Below are positions 44,834 through 54,147 of a DNA stretch of 64,000 nucleotides, piece after piece (position 1 is the first letter of the stretch; every line of letters starts with the position of its first letter). Made by a program: the position numbers and the translations under genes. Below the pieces are notes generated by a model. That model had not been told where the DNA came from, ran no database searches, and worked only from the letters and a program-made list of their open reading frames with translations. The DNA comes from Microbacterium sp. W4I4 (lineage in GTDB: Bacteria; Actinomycetota; Actinomycetes; Actinomycetales; Microbacteriaceae): positions 62,001 to 126,000 of the forward strand of contig NZ_JAUSXT010000001.1 in assembly GCF_030816235.1 (NCBI RefSeq), in the 5' to 3' direction.

Positions 44834-45829
44834 ATGCGTCGACCGGCACCGCTCCCGGCATCCGCGGAGGAGCCCGAGAAGGCTGAGACGGAGGCTCCCC
44901 GCGAGCCCCGGTCGCGGCTGTTCGGCTCGCGCGGGCCCACCGCCGAGGCGGGGCGGGCGGATGCCGATGAGCGGCCTGCCGCGGACGATCACGAGGAGCC
45001 CGTCGACGCGCACGCGGAGACCGCCGTCATCGACGACGGCTCCCTGCCGTCCGGGAAGGACGCAGCGACCCCGCTCGTGCGCAGCAGCGACGTGTGGCGC
45101 GCCGCGCGCGCCAGGCGCAAGGCGCTGCGCGCGGAGATCCGCCGCTTCACGCAGCGCTCGCGCCGTCGTCGCATCGTGGTGTGGGGTTCAGTCGGTGCCG
45201 TCCTGGCGCTCGTCCTGGGCAGCGTCATCGCCGCCTACAGCCCGCTGTTCGCGGTGGAGAAGATCACCGTCGCCGGTGCTCACGCCGTCGATGCGGCGGC
45301 CGTGCAGCAGGCGCTCGACGGGCAGATCGGCGCCCCGCTGGCCCTCGTGGACGCGAGTGCGGTCAAGTCCGCGCTGATGAAGTTCCCGATCATCGAGTCC
45401 TACGCGCTGGAGGCCCGCCCGCCGCACGACCTGCTCGTGCGGATCGTGGAGCGCACACCCGTCGGCGTCCTCCGATCCGACGCCGGCTACACGCTGGTGG
45501 ATGCCGCCGGAGTGGTCCTGGCGACCACGCCCGACAAGCCCGAGGGGCAGCCGACCCTGTCCATCAAGGGGGGATCCGATTCGGCGGCCTTCCGCAGCGC
45601 GGGGCTGGTCGTGCGGTCGCTGCCCGCGCAGCTGCGCGCCCAGGTCACGAAGGTGACGGCATCCTCGGCGGACGACGTGACGCTCTCGCTGGGGGACGGG
45701 AAGACCGTCGTCTGGGGGAGCGAGGACGACTCCGTCGAGAAGGCTCTGGTGCTGGTCGCGCTGATCAGGAACGCCCCCGCATCGCGCACCTTCGACGTCT
45801 CCGCTCCGAGCGTTCCCGTCGTCCGCTGA
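44834..45829 (+). CDS. ftsQ: Cell division protein FtsQ/DivIB
   Basis: A 331-residue bitopic divisome protein. A long acidic cytoplasmic N-terminus (about 110 residues) is followed by a basic stretch, one membrane helix (about 117-137), the POTRA domain ('LFAVEKITVAGAHAVDAAAV') and a beta domain. It links FtsK to FtsL/FtsB. The longer cytoplasmic part is usual in actinobacteria. It ends the first part of the dcw cluster, 195 bases before ftsZ. Confidence 0.93.
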   Translation: MRRPAPLPASAEEPEKAETEAPREPRSRLFGSRGPTAEAGRADADERPAADDHEEPVDAHAETAVIDDGSLPSGKDAATPLVRSSDVWRAARARRKALRAEIRRFTQRSRRRRIVVWGSVGAVLALVLGSVIAAYSPLFAVEKITVAGAHAVDAAAVQQALDGQIGAPLALVDASAVKSALMKFPIIESYALEARPPHDLLVRIVERTPVGVLRSDAGYTLVDAAGVVLATTPDKPEGQPTLSIKGGSDSAAFRSAGLVVRSLPAQLRAQVTKVTASSADDVTLSLGDGKTVVWGSEDDSVEKALVLVALIRNAPASRTFDVSAPSVPVVR

Positions 45830-46024
45830 GTCGCTTTCGCCCCCTTGGCGGCGTCGACCGGACGGGTTGTCGCGGAGATCGCCCCGACACGCCGTGTCGC
45901 TGCGCGCCCAGGCCTGGCTTGCGCTTACCGTCGATCACGAGAACGCAATACCGGGAAACAGTTTAACCCTCTCGTAGAGGTTGAAGGTTTATCCCTCGTC
46001 AGGCTCGAATAACGGAGGCCGGCC
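45830..46024 (+). promoter_or_regulatory. ftsQ-ftsZ intergenic leader
   Basis: This 195-base gap probably holds the ftsZ promoter. Seen: a small hairpin CCTCT-CGT-AGAGG (45968-45980) flanked by AA/TT, then TTGAAG (45981-45986), a possible -35, and TCGAAT (46005-46010), a weak -10. The ribosome site GGAGG is at 46014-46018. No protein gene fits. Confidence 0.4.
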
Positions 46025-47173
46025 ATGAGCCAGAACCAGAACTACCTCGCCGTGATCAAGGTCGTCGGCGTCGGCGGTGGCGGCGTCAACGCCGTCAACC
46101 GGATGATCGACCTCGGACTCCGCGGAGTCGAGTTCATCGCCGTGAACACCGACGCGCAGGCGCTGCTGATGAGCGACGCCGACGTGAAGCTCGACGTGGG
46201 TCGTGAGCTCACCCGAGGACTCGGCGCGGGTGCCGATCCCGAGGTCGGACGCCGCGCCGCCGAGGACCACGCCGAAGAGATCGAACAGGCGCTCACCGGC
46301 GCCGACATGGTCTTCGTCACCGCCGGAGAGGGCGGCGGCACCGGAACCGGTGGCGCGCCCGTCGTCGCCCGCATCGCGAAGTCGATCGGCGCCCTGACCA
46401 TCGGCGTCGTCACCAAGCCGTTCTCCTTCGAGGGTCGTCGTCGCCAGAGCCAGGCAGAGGCCGGCGTCGCGAAGCTCAAGGAGGAGGTGGACACCCTCAT
46501 CGTCGTGCCGAACGACCGTCTGCTCGAGATCAGCGACCGCGGCATCTCGATGATCGAGGCCTTCGCCACCGCCGACCAGGTGCTCCTCGCCGGTGTGCAG
46601 GGCATCACGGACCTCATCACCACCCCCGGCCTCATCAACCTCGACTTCGCCGACGTCAAGTCGGTGATGCAGGGCGCAGGCTCGGCACTGATGGGCATCG
46701 GCTCCGCCCGCGGCGCCGACCGTGCGATCAAGGCGGCCGAGCTCGCCGTCGAGTCGCCCCTGCTGGAGGCATCCATCGAGGGCGCGCACGGCGTGCTGCT
46801 GTCGATCCAGGGTGGTTCCAACCTGGGCATCTTCGAGATCCACGACGCGGCCGACCTCGTCAAGGAGGCCGCACACCCCGAGGCCAACATCATCTTCGGA
46901 ACGGTCATCGACGACACCCTCGGCGACGAGGTGCGCGTCACGGTGATCGCGGCAGGCTTCGACGGGGGCTCGCCCTCGACGCGGCTCGAGCCGATGGTCG
47001 TCGAGCGCCCCGTGGCCAGCACGCTGCCCGAGGTGCGCCTCGACAGCGCGTCCGAGGACACGAGCACCGAGCAGGCGAAGCCGGTCGCTCCGGCTCCGGC
47101 TCCCGTGATGTCGAGCATCGAGCCCGCGTTCAGCGACGACAGCGACCTCGACATCCCCGAGTTCCTGAAGTAA
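46025..47173 (+). CDS. ftsZ: Cell division protein FtsZ
   Basis: A 382-residue tubulin-like GTPase that forms the division ring. The tubulin signature GGGTGTG is at 103-109, the T7 synergy loop is '[11 protein letters not shown]', and the C-terminal peptide 'DLDIPEFLK' binds SepF, FtsW and other partners. A strong GGAGG site precedes the ATG. YggS follows directly; pgeF, often found between them, is missing. Confidence 0.98.
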   Translation: MSQNQNYLAVIKVVGVGGGGVNAVNRMIDLGLRGVEFIAVNTDAQALLMSDADVKLDVGRELTRGLGAGADPEVGRRAAEDHAEEIEQALTGADMVFVTAGEGGGTGTGGAPVVARIAKSIGALTIGVVTKPFSFEGRRRQSQAEAGVAKLKEEVDTLIVVPNDRLLEISDRGISMIEAFATADQVLLAGVQGITDLITTPGLINLDFADVKSVMQGAGSALMGIGSARGADRAIKAAELAVESPLLEASIEGAHGVLLSIQGGSNLGIFEIHDAADLVKEAAHPEANIIFGTVIDDTLGDEVRVTVIAAGFDGGSPSTRLEPMVVERPVASTLPEVRLDSASEDTSTEQAKPVAPAPAPVMSSIEPAFSDDSDLDIPEFLK

Positions 47174-47192
47174 AGGGACTCCGACGAGACCG

Positions 47193-47879
47193 ATGACCTA
47201 CGAAGACCTGGCCGCACGGCTGTCGGCGATCGACGAGCGGATCGCCGACTCCGCGCGGGCGGCCGGCCGCGATCCGGGTGAGATCACCCGGATCGTGGTC
47301 ACCAAGTTCCATCCCGCGCAGCTCGTCCGCGACCTGCACGCGCTCGGGGTCGGGGAGGTCGGGGAGAACCGGCAGCAGGAGCTGACGGCGAAACGCGCGG
47401 AGCTCACCGACCTGGACCTGCGCTGGCATTTCATCGGGCAGGCGCAGACCAACAAGGCCGCGGCCATCAGGCGCGCCTCCGATGTCGTGCACTCGGTGGA
47501 CCGCGCACGCCTGGCCGACTCGCTGCACCGCGCGGCGACCGACGATCGCTCCCTCGACGTCCTCGTCCAGGTCAACCTGACCGAGGACGCGGACAGAGGC
47601 GGCAGCACGCTGGCGGATGCCGAGGCGCTGGCCGAGCACGTGCTCGGCCTCGACTCGCTGCGCCTGCGCGGCGTGATGGCCGTGGCGCCTCTCGATGAGG
47701 ACCCCGCATCGGCGTTCACCCGGCTGCGCGAGGTGGCGGATCGCATCCGACTGCTCGCTCCCGACGCCACCTGGATCTCCGCCGGCATGACCGGCGACTT
47801 CGCCGAGGCGATCGCCGCCGGCGCGACACACCTGCGGATCGGATCCGCAATCACAGGACCCCGCCCCGAGCGGGGTTAA
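47193..47879 (+). CDS. PLP-homeostasis protein (YggS/PLPBP family)
   Basis: A 228-residue pyridoxal-phosphate-binding TIM barrel with no known enzyme activity; the family controls free PLP and amino-acid balance. The PLP lysine is in '[10 protein letters not shown]' (about residue 36). Other marks are '[13 protein letters not shown]', '[14 protein letters not shown]' and '[14 protein letters not shown]'. It lies between ftsZ and sepF as in most Gram-positives. Confidence 0.93.
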   Translation: MTYEDLAARLSAIDERIADSARAAGRDPGEITRIVVTKFHPAQLVRDLHALGVGEVGENRQQELTAKRAELTDLDLRWHFIGQAQTNKAAAIRRASDVVHSVDRARLADSLHRAATDDRSLDVLVQVNLTEDADRGGSTLADAEALAEHVLGLDSLRLRGVMAVAPLDEDPASAFTRLREVADRIRLLAPDATWISAGMTGDFAEAIAAGATHLRIGSAITGPRPERG

Positions 47880-47923
47880 CCTGTGAACCAGACCAACCCG
47901 AACCGTTCGAACCGGAGGACACG

Positions 47924-48394
47924 ATGGGTAACCCGCTGAAGAAGACCATGGTGTATCTCGGCCTCGCCGACGAGGAAGAGGTCTTCGAGGAGGACGCCGC
48001 TCAGGCTCCTGCTCGCGCACCGCGCGACCGCGTCGAGCGTGAGCGCGAAGAGCACGCCACGGCCCCCGTCACCCCGCTGCGACGCCCCACTGCGGTGCGT
48101 CAGCCCACGGCGGGTGCGGTGAACGAGATCCTCACCGTGCACCCCAAGCAGTACCGCGATGCGCAGGTCATCGCCGAGAACTTCCGCGAGGGCGTTCCGG
48201 TGATCATCAACCTGTCGCAGATGAGCGATGCGGACGCGCGGCGTCTGATCGACTTCGCGAGCGGTCTCTCGCTGGGGCTCTACGGGCGCATCGAGCGGGT
48301 CACCAGCAAGGTGTTCCTGCTCTCGCCTGAGAACATCGCGGTATCCGGCCAGGGCGGCCTCGCTCAGGCGGAGTCCGCCTCGTTCGACTCCTGA
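47924..48394 (+). CDS. sepF: Cell division protein SepF
   Basis: A 156-residue membrane anchor and bundler of FtsZ. The N-terminal amphipathic helix ([14 protein letters not shown]) binds the membrane, a Glu/Arg-rich linker follows, and the C-terminal domain from about residue 70 ('[20 protein letters not shown]') is the SepF fold. GGAGG precedes the ATG. It replaces FtsA and ZipA, which actinobacteria lack. Confidence 0.95.
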   Translation: MGNPLKKTMVYLGLADEEEVFEEDAAQAPARAPRDRVEREREEHATAPVTPLRRPTAVRQPTAGAVNEILTVHPKQYRDAQVIAENFREGVPVIINLSQMSDADARRLIDFASGLSLGLYGRIERVTSKVFLLSPENIAVSGQGGLAQAESASFDS

Positions 48395-48396
48395 CC

Positions 48397-48696
48397 TTGG
48401 GTGCTGTACTCAGCGTCATCGGCAGCATCGTAGAGCTGGTGCTGACGCTGTACATCTTCGTGCTCATCGCGCGTCTGGTCCTGGACTACATCCCTCTGTT
48501 CAACAGGCAGTGGCGCCCCCGGGGCGCGGGCCTGGTGCTCGCCGAGTTCGCGTACACCCTCACCGACCCGCCGATCCGGTTCTTCCGTCGGGTCGTGCCT
48601 CCGCTGCGGTTGGGCACCATTTCGTTGGATTTCGGGTTCGCACTGACCATGATCGTCGTGCTCATCCTGATCACGATCGTGCGCGCTCTGACGTGA
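48397..48696 (+). CDS. YggT-family membrane protein
   Basis: A 99-residue protein with two membrane helices (about 7-28 and 79-97) and the YggT block 'TDPPIRFFRRVVPPLRLGTISLDF'. Members lie between sepF and divIVA in actinobacteria and take part in envelope or osmotic functions that are poorly known. The only start in place is TTG at 48397, two bases after the sepF stop; GTG at codon 15 would cut the first helix. Confidence 0.88.
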   Translation: MGAVLSVIGSIVELVLTLYIFVLIARLVLDYIPLFNRQWRPRGAGLVLAEFAYTLTDPPIRFFRRVVPPLRLGTISLDFGFALTMIVVLILITIVRALT

Positions 48697-48738
48697 CCCA
48701 CCGGACGCGTGCTCATCGCGGCGCACAGACTGGGGGGC

Positions 48739-48744
48739 TATGCT
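48739..48744 (+). promoter_or_regulatory. Likely -10 box of wag31
   Basis: TATGCT in the 143-base gap between the YggT gene and wag31, giving a leader of about 90 bases that ends with AAAGAGGAG before the ATG. Confidence 0.4.
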
Positions 48745-48839
48745 TGGCTCCCAGGCGCGCGCCCCGGGTACGCGTCGACTGAACACCGTGCCATCGTCTG
48801 ACGACTGGCCGAAAGAACTCACCGAAAGAGGAGCCACCC

Positions 48840-49427
48840 ATGGCACTTACCCCGGATGACGTCGTCCACAAGGAGTTCCAGCACGTCCGGTTCAAGGACG
48901 GCTTCGACCCTGAAGAGGTCGACGACTACCTCGACGAGATCGTCGTCGAATGGCGCAAGACCATCGAGGAGAACAACGAGCTGAAGGCGAAGCTCGCCGC
49001 GTTCGAGTCCGGTGAGGGTGCTGCCGCTCCGACCGCCGCAGCTCCCGTGGCCGAGGCTCCCGCAGCCCCTGTCCAGGCGGCTCCCGTCGCCGAGGCATCG
49101 GCCACCGGCACCTCTGCCGGCATCATCGAGCTCGCTCAGCGTCTGCACGACGAGCACGTCGCCGAGGGTGAGGCCAAGCGCAAGCAGCTCATCCAGGACG
49201 CCGAGTCCGAGGTGGCGCGCATCCGCACCGAGGCCGAGGCCAAGCAGCGCGAGGAATCCGCTCGTCTCGAGCGCGAGCGCAACACGCTCGAGGGCCGCAT
49301 CACCGAGCTGCGCGAGTTCGAGCGCGATTACCGCGGCAAGCTCCGCGCGATGATCGAGGGCCAGCTGCGCGACCTCGACCAGAAGTCGTCGACGGACGCC
49401 ACGCCCGTCTCCGCCATCGGCCTGTAG
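48840..49427 (+). CDS. wag31: Polar growth protein DivIVA/Wag31
   Basis: A 195-residue coiled-coil protein that marks the poles and directs wall growth. The N-terminal membrane-binding domain is 'LTPDDVVHKEFQHVRFKDGF' through about residue 60; an Ala/Pro linker (60-95) and a long coiled coil (95-185) follow. It is the last gene of the dcw/division block. In mycobacteria a kinase phosphorylates Wag31, so the PASTA kinase at 27600 may act on it; no site is assigned here. Confidence 0.95.
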   Translation: MALTPDDVVHKEFQHVRFKDGFDPEEVDDYLDEIVVEWRKTIEENNELKAKLAAFESGEGAAAPTAAAPVAEAPAAPVQAAPVAEASATGTSAGIIELAQRLHDEHVAEGEAKRKQLIQDAESEVARIRTEAEAKQREESARLERERNTLEGRITELREFERDYRGKLRAMIEGQLRDLDQKSSTDATPVSAIGL

Positions 49428-49434
49428 GTCACCG

Positions 49435-50016
49435 TTGGCAGGACGTCGTCCCCTTCGTCGGTCGGCGGCCGGTGCGATCGTTGCGGTTCTCGCAGCGGTG
49501 GTGCTGGCCGCCGATCAGTTTGTGAAGTACCTCACCGTCGAGAACCTGCCGCTGCAGGAGGCCGTCCCGGTGCTGGGGAACTTCCTCCAGCTGTTCTACA
49601 TCCGCAACTCCGGCGCTGCGTTCTCCATAGGCGCCGGGATGACGTGGATCTTCACGATCGCGCTGACCATCGTCGCCGGTGTCATCATCTGGAAGACGCT
49701 GGGCGTGCGCTCCCGGCTCTGGGCGGTCGTGCTCGGCGTTCTGCTCGGCGGAGTGCTGGGCAATCTCACCGACCGGCTGCTGCGTGAGCCCGGGTTCGCG
49801 GTCGGTCACGTCGTCGACATGATCTCGATGCCGTGGATGCTGCCCGCGATCTTCAACGTGGCCGACATCTTCATCGTCACGGGGATGATCTCGGTGGCGC
49901 TGCTCGTGGTCATCGGGCTGCGGTTGGACGGCACTCGCGAGCGCGACCACGCGGCGGGCGACGCGGTGGCTCCCGAGACGGATGCTGCGACCGCCGCGTC
50001 CGCGAACGAGGCCTGA
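49435..50016 (+). CDS. lspA: Lipoprotein signal peptidase
   Basis: A 193-residue four-helix membrane protease that cuts prolipoprotein signal peptides after lipid attachment. The catalytic aspartates are in 'GNLTDRLLR' and 'FNVADIFI'; 'NSGAAFSIG' is also conserved. The C-terminal tail is an Ala/Glu-rich extension. The start seems to be TTG at 49435, seven bases after the wag31 stop, with AGG upstream; no ATG or GTG precedes the first helix. It is followed two bases later by the pseudouridine synthase, the classic lspA-rluD pair. Confidence 0.93.
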   Translation: MAGRRPLRRSAAGAIVAVLAAVVLAADQFVKYLTVENLPLQEAVPVLGNFLQLFYIRNSGAAFSIGAGMTWIFTIALTIVAGVIIWKTLGVRSRLWAVVLGVLLGGVLGNLTDRLLREPGFAVGHVVDMISMPWMLPAIFNVADIFIVTGMISVALLVVIGLRLDGTRERDHAAGDAVAPETDAATAASANEA

Positions 50017-50018
50017 GC

Positions 50019-50954
50019 GTGCAGAGCCGGAGCCTGCCCGTCCCCGACGGGCTGGAGGGATCACGCGTCGACGCCGCACTGGCGAAGATGCTCGGATTCT
50101 CGCGCACGTTCGCGGCCGAGGTCGCTGAGGCGGGCGGAGTGCAGCTGGACGGTGTCCAACTGGGCAAGTCCGACCGACTGCGCGCCGGCGGCTGGCTCGA
50201 AGTGAGCTGGACGCCCCGCGAGGAGCCGCGCATCGTGCCCATCGCGGTGCCCGAGCTGGGCATCGTGCACGACGACGACGACATCGTCGTCGTCGACAAG
50301 CCCACCGGCGTGGCCGCGCACCCCTCGATCGGCTGGGAGGGCCCCACCGTGGTGGGCGCACTCGCCGCCGCGGGGTTCCGCATCGCGACGAGCGGCGCGC
50401 CCGAGCGTCAGGGCGTCGTGCATCGTCTGGACGTGGGTACCAGCGGCCTGATGGTGGTGGCGAAGACCGAGCAGGCCTACACCGCCCTCAAGCGCGCCTT
50501 CAAGGAGCGCACGGTCGAGAAGATCTATCACGCGGTCGTGCAGGGCCACCCCGACCCGCTCGCGGGCACCATCGACGCGCCGATCGGACGCCACCCGAAC
50601 CATCACTGGAAGTTCGCGGTCGTGCCCGACGGCAAGCCCTCTGTCACCCACTACGAGACGCTCGAGGCGTTCCCCGGGGCGTCACTGCTGGAGATCCACC
50701 TGGAGACGGGCCGCACGCACCAGATCCGCGTGCACATGGCCGCCCACCGGCATCCGTGCGTCGGCGACCCCCTCTACGGCGCGGATCCGACGCTGTCGGC
50801 GAAGCTGGGTCTGACCCGGCAGTGGCTGCATGCGCACCGGCTGGCGTTCACGCACCCCGCGACGGGGGACTGGGTGCAGTTCGAGTCCCCATATCCCGCC
50901 GACTTCCGCCATGCGCTGGAGGTCCTCGATCCCGGGCGCGAGTTCGAGGACTGA
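50019..50954 (+). CDS. RluA/RluD-family 23S rRNA pseudouridine synthase
   Basis: A 311-residue pseudouridine synthase. An S4-like RNA-binding part (residues 10-75) leads to the catalytic domain with HRLDVGTSG, whose Asp is the catalytic residue, and '[14 protein letters not shown]' later. Members modify several uridines of 23S rRNA; which ones is not readable. GTG start two bases after lspA. The gene ends 17 bases from the convergent tetR stop. Confidence 0.93.
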   Translation: MQSRSLPVPDGLEGSRVDAALAKMLGFSRTFAAEVAEAGGVQLDGVQLGKSDRLRAGGWLEVSWTPREEPRIVPIAVPELGIVHDDDDIVVVDKPTGVAAHPSIGWEGPTVVGALAAAGFRIATSGAPERQGVVHRLDVGTSGLMVVAKTEQAYTALKRAFKERTVEKIYHAVVQGHPDPLAGTIDAPIGRHPNHHWKFAVVPDGKPSVTHYETLEAFPGASLLEIHLETGRTHQIRVHMAAHRHPCVGDPLYGADPTLSAKLGLTRQWLHAHRLAFTHPATGDWVQFESPYPADFRHALEVLDPGREFED

Positions 50955-50971
50955 GTTCGCGCCGCCGGTGC

Positions 50972-51595
50972 TCAGAGCCGGGCGCTGCGTGCGGCGGTGA
51001 CCACGCCGGTCAGGGTCAGCTCGAGGAAGGCGATCAGGTCCTCAGGGCGGTGCGTGGGGGGTCGCGTCGACACATCGCCCAGCTCAGCGGCCAGCGCGAC
51101 GAAAGTCTCCTCGGCGAACGCCACCCAGGACCGCAATGCCAGGCGCAGCGCGGCGCTGTCGGGCTCACCGAGCTCGATCAGCGCCTCACGCAGCCGTTCG
51201 GCGTTCGCGGCTCTCGCCTCGTCGACGAGGGCGCGCACGGTCGGGTCGCCGCTGGCGGGTCCGCGGACGAGGGAGAAGAACGTGCCGCGGTGGTCGGCGA
51301 CGAAGCTCGTGATCCGCACGAGCACATCGTGCACGCGCTCCTCGGGGTCCAGTTCCGGCCGGGGGAGCGTCGCATGCAGCAGTGCATCGCGTGCGGCCTC
51401 GACGACGGCGCGCTGCATGCCCTGGCGCGTGTCGAAGTAGTGGAAAATCAGTGCGCGCGACACGCCCCCGCGTGCCGCGAGCACATCGATGGTCAGGTCA
51501 TCGAGCGAATGGTCGGCGAGGAAGCTCACCCCGGCGGAGATCAGCTGAGCGCGACGTGCGTCCGGAGTGAGGCGGACGCGACGCTCGACGGACAT
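50972..51595 (-). CDS. TetR-family regulator of the DUF6230/DUF6114 operon
   Basis: A 207-residue TetR-type repressor. The HTH at about 16-62 includes 'LTIDVLAARGGVSRALIFHY', followed by a nine-helix ligand domain. It is divergent from a three-gene operon, and the gap holds a perfect 17-base palindrome (51621-51637) placed over both promoters. TAGGAT (51607-51602) six bases before its ATG makes it a leaderless gene. The ligand is unknown. Repression of itself and of the operon is strongly suggested. Confidence 0.9.
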   Translation of the reverse strand: MSVERRVRLTPDARRAQLISAGVSFLADHSLDDLTIDVLAARGGVSRALIFHYFDTRQGMQRAVVEAARDALLHATLPRPELDPEERVHDVLVRITSFVADHRGTFFSLVRGPASGDPTVRALVDEARAANAERLREALIELGEPDSAALRLALRSWVAFAEETFVALAAELGDVSTRPPTHRPEDLIAFLELTLTGVVTAARSARL

Positions 51596-51620
51596 GAGGC
51601 GATCCTATCGGCCCGTCGGT

Positions 51621-51637
51621 ATTGACTCGGAGTCAAT
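51621..51637. promoter_or_regulatory. TetR operator and operon promoter
   Basis: ATTGACTC-G-GAGTCAAT, a perfect inverted repeat. For the rightward operon TTGACT (51622-51627) is the -35 inside the operator, and TATTCT (51644-51649) is the -10, 16 bases on. A bound repressor would cover the -35 and also the -35 region of tetR itself. Confidence 0.85.
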
Positions 51638-51687
51638 GAACGGTATTCTGGCTACGCGCCGATGACGACGCGAGCACTGGAGGATCG

Positions 51688-52305
51688 ATGAAGTTCCGTA
51701 ACCCGAAGAAGCTGATCACGAAGGCCACCGCCACGCACGCGGGCCGGATCACCCTGGCCGCGGTGCCCGTGGGCATCGTCGCCGCCGTCCTGATGGGCGG
51801 GGTCGCGCAGGGGCAGGTGCCCGTCTCGTTCGCCGTGTCGGGCAGCCAGTTCCAGATCAGCGCGAGCCTGCTGGACGGCACGGGCTTCTCGCAGTACGCC
51901 GGTGTCACGAAGGACACCGAGGGTGGCGAGCACTCGGTCGCCATCGCGAACATCAAGAGCGCCACGCTCGCCGACCTCTGCCAGTCGGTCGTCTCCGAGA
52001 CGCCTCTCGGCAAGGTGGGCGTGCTGATCAAGGCGGGTGGCGGCGGCAACCCCGCGAGCGCCTCGGACCTGCAGATCGGCATGACGGGACTCGGGGGCGA
52101 CGCCTCGTTCGGGAACATCCGCATCGGCGTCGACGCCTCGACGGTGAACACCGGCGCGAAGGGGTCGGCGGGCGACTTCGCGCAGGATGCCGACACCGTG
52201 ACCATCAAGAACCTGCAGCAGACCGCGTGGAGCACCCAGGCATCCGTCTTCACCCTCACGGGCATGACGCTGGAGCTCACGGACGGATCGCAGGGATGCT
52301 TCTGA
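51688..52305 (+). CDS. DUF6230 protein (membrane-anchored, exported domain)
   Basis: A 205-residue protein of DUF6230. A basic N-terminus and one hydrophobic helix (about 20-40, 'ITLAAVPVGIVAAVLMGGVA') lead to an exported domain rich in Thr/Ser/Gly and probably beta, with 'AQDADTVTIKNLQQTAW' near the end and two cysteines. Members are known from Streptomyces and relatives next to DUF6114; function is unknown. GGAGGA lies three bases before the ATG. First gene of the TetR-controlled operon. Confidence 0.8.
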   Translation: MKFRNPKKLITKATATHAGRITLAAVPVGIVAAVLMGGVAQGQVPVSFAVSGSQFQISASLLDGTGFSQYAGVTKDTEGGEHSVAIANIKSATLADLCQSVVSETPLGKVGVLIKAGGGGNPASASDLQIGMTGLGGDASFGNIRIGVDASTVNTGAKGSAGDFAQDADTVTIKNLQQTAWSTQASVFTLTGMTLELTDGSQGCF

Positions 52306-52316
52306 GCGAAGGCGTC

Positions 52317-52799
52317 ATGGCATCCGAAGAGCACACCGTGACCGACGACGGGCAGATCACCGCCCACGGGCAGAAGCCGGAGCGCGCCGAATCGGCGTTC
52401 CGGACCTGGCGACGATCCCGCCCGTTCATCGGCGGAGTGCTGCTGGTGATCTCCGGGATCGAGATGTTCTTCTCGGGCCAGCTGGACTTCGGCGAACTGC
52501 ACATCCAGCTCGGCATCGAAGGTCTGCAGGCGACCATCATCCCGATCCTGCTGGTGCTGCTGGGCATCCTCGCGGTCACCATGCCCGCGCACCACATCTT
52601 CTACGGTGTGGTCGCCCTCGCCGTGGCGCTGTACTCCCTGGTGGGGGTCAATCTCGGCGGCTTCATCATCGGCATGCTCCTGGGCTGCGTCGGCGGGATC
52701 CTCGTGGTGGCCTGGATGCCGAAGGGGTCACGACGGCGCTCGGCTGCGGCTGACGGCACGGATGAGGATGATTCGGATGCAGAGGGGGCCGACGCGTGA
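52317..52799 (+). CDS. DUF6114 four-helix membrane protein
   Basis: A 160-residue protein of DUF6114. The polar N-terminus is followed by four membrane helices at about 36-53, 66-87, 92-110 and 112-133, and an acidic tail with 'DGTDEDDSDAEG'. It could be the membrane partner for the two exported proteins coded beside it. The ATG at 52317 (AAGG upstream) is preferred; an ATG seven codons earlier overlaps the DUF6230 gene. Its stop overlaps the next start (GTGA). Confidence 0.8.
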   Translation: MASEEHTVTDDGQITAHGQKPERAESAFRTWRRSRPFIGGVLLVISGIEMFFSGQLDFGELHIQLGIEGLQATIIPILLVLLGILAVTMPAHHIFYGVVALAVALYSLVGVNLGGFIIGMLLGCVGGILVVAWMPKGSRRRSAAADGTDEDDSDAEGADA

Positions 52800-53530
52800 G
52801 CCGGCGCCCCACACGCTCCATCACCGCGGTCGCTGCGCTGTGCCTGCTTCTCACACCGCTCATGGTCGGTGCGGCCGCCTCCACCGCGGTGCGCCCGGCG
52901 GTGTGCATCCCGCTCCTGTGGTGCCCGAAGCCGTCGCCGACGCCCACGCCGTCGCCGACCACGTCGACTCCCGGCATCCCGCTTCCCGGCATCCCTCTTC
53001 CGACGGCCCCGGCGGTTCCCGGAGTGCCGACGCCGAGCGCCCCTGAGACGACGCAGCCCGATGAGACCGCCCCGGATGCGACGCCCGCGCCGGCCGTGCC
53101 GGATGAGGGCGCCCCGATCTTCACGAAGACGCCGGCGCAGATGTCCTCGAAGGGACTGTCGTTCACCGGTCTGAAGGGCATCAGCCTGGTGACCGTGCCG
53201 ACGATCGACGGGGGCAGCATCCGTGCGCTCAAGATCAGCGCCGACACGATCACCATCACCGGCTTCGCGCTCTCCGTGCGTCCTGCCGGCGGTCCGGGCC
53301 TCGTCACGGACGCCGACACCATGACTCTGCGAGGGCACGTCTCGGTCTATCTCGGCTCGCTCACAGCGACCGCGCAGAACGGGAAGTCGCTCACCATCGG
53401 GGCGGACACACCGCCGTCGCTGGATGATGTGGAGCCCGGGCTGCTGCACGTGGACATGGGCCTGGTCGGCACGATCGCCGACTCGATCTCCTACACGAAC
53501 ACCGATCAGCGCATCGTCGCTGCGAAGTGA
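52796..53530 (+). CDS. Secreted protein of the DUF6230/DUF6114 operon
   Basis: A 244-residue exported protein. A signal peptide (about 1-30) is followed by 'VCIPLLWCP', a two-cysteine motif, a long Pro/Thr/Ser linker (about 40-105), and a beta-rich domain. That domain has 'ISADTITITGFALSV' and 'DADTMTLRGHVSVYLGSL', which resemble the 'DADTVTIKNLQQTAW' of the DUF6230 protein two genes upstream, so the two may share a fold. No enzyme motif is seen. GTG start overlapping the DUF6114 stop. Confidence 0.75.
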   Translation: MSRRPTRSITAVAALCLLLTPLMVGAAASTAVRPAVCIPLLWCPKPSPTPTPSPTTSTPGIPLPGIPLPTAPAVPGVPTPSAPETTQPDETAPDATPAPAVPDEGAPIFTKTPAQMSSKGLSFTGLKGISLVTVPTIDGGSIRALKISADTITITGFALSVRPAGGPGLVTDADTMTLRGHVSVYLGSLTATAQNGKSLTIGADTPPSLDDVEPGLLHVDMGLVGTIADSISYTNTDQRIVAAK

Positions 53531-53545
53531 TGCGACCGGGCCCCG

Positions 53546-54031
53546 TCAGCTCTTGACGCGTCCGCCGCGGAAGTGCGCGGGATCGTCCTCGGCGAGCGCG
53601 AGGGCGATCTTGCGCACGTGCGCATCGTCGACCACATCCATCATCTGGGCGAGGTCGTAGAACCCGACCTCGCTGAGTTCTCCGTCGGCCGGATGCGGCT
53701 CTCCCGACACCCAGGTGCAGCGGAAGGCGATGTCGATGTAGTCGACCTGGTCGCCGTTGACGTAAGTGATGCGCGGCAGCTGCTGCACCGATGCCAGCCG
53801 GTCGACGGAGACCACGACGCCGGCCTCCTCGAGACACTCCCGAGCCGCGGCGTCCGCCGGCTCCTCGCCGGGCTCGACGATGCCGGCGATCGTCTGCCAG
53901 GCTCCGTTGTCGGCCCGCTTGCCGAGCAGAACCTTCTGGTCGCGGAACACCACGGCTGTGGCGCCGACGAGGGGGAGCGGTGCATGCCCGATGTGCTCGC
54001 GCAGGGCGATGACGAAGTCCGGAGTGGCCAT
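53546..54031 (-). CDS. NUDIX hydrolase
   Basis: A 161-residue NUDIX protein that hydrolyses nucleoside diphosphates linked to another group. The full NUDIX box spans residues 50-72, from 'GIVEPGEEP' to 'RECLEEAGV', including REUxEE. The substrate is not evident. The ATG at 54031 is chosen because TACGCT (54043-54038, minus strand) lies six bases upstream, so the mRNA is leaderless. It is convergent with the secreted protein gene. Confidence 0.9.
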   Translation of the reverse strand: MATPDFVIALREHIGHAPLPLVGATAVVFRDQKVLLGKRADNGAWQTIAGIVEPGEEPADAAARECLEEAGVVVSVDRLASVQQLPRITYVNGDQVDYIDIAFRCTWVSGEPHPADGELSEVGFYDLAQMMDVVDDAHVRKIALALAEDDPAHFRGGRVKS

Positions 54032-54147
54032 GAGTCGAGCGTAATCGGCGAGGAGGCGCGGGCCGGATGGCACTCGCCAAGCGCGCACGATTCTGGTTCT
54101 CTGAAAGAAAGCGTGAACCGAATCCCCGCGCAGAGGCAATACCCAGT

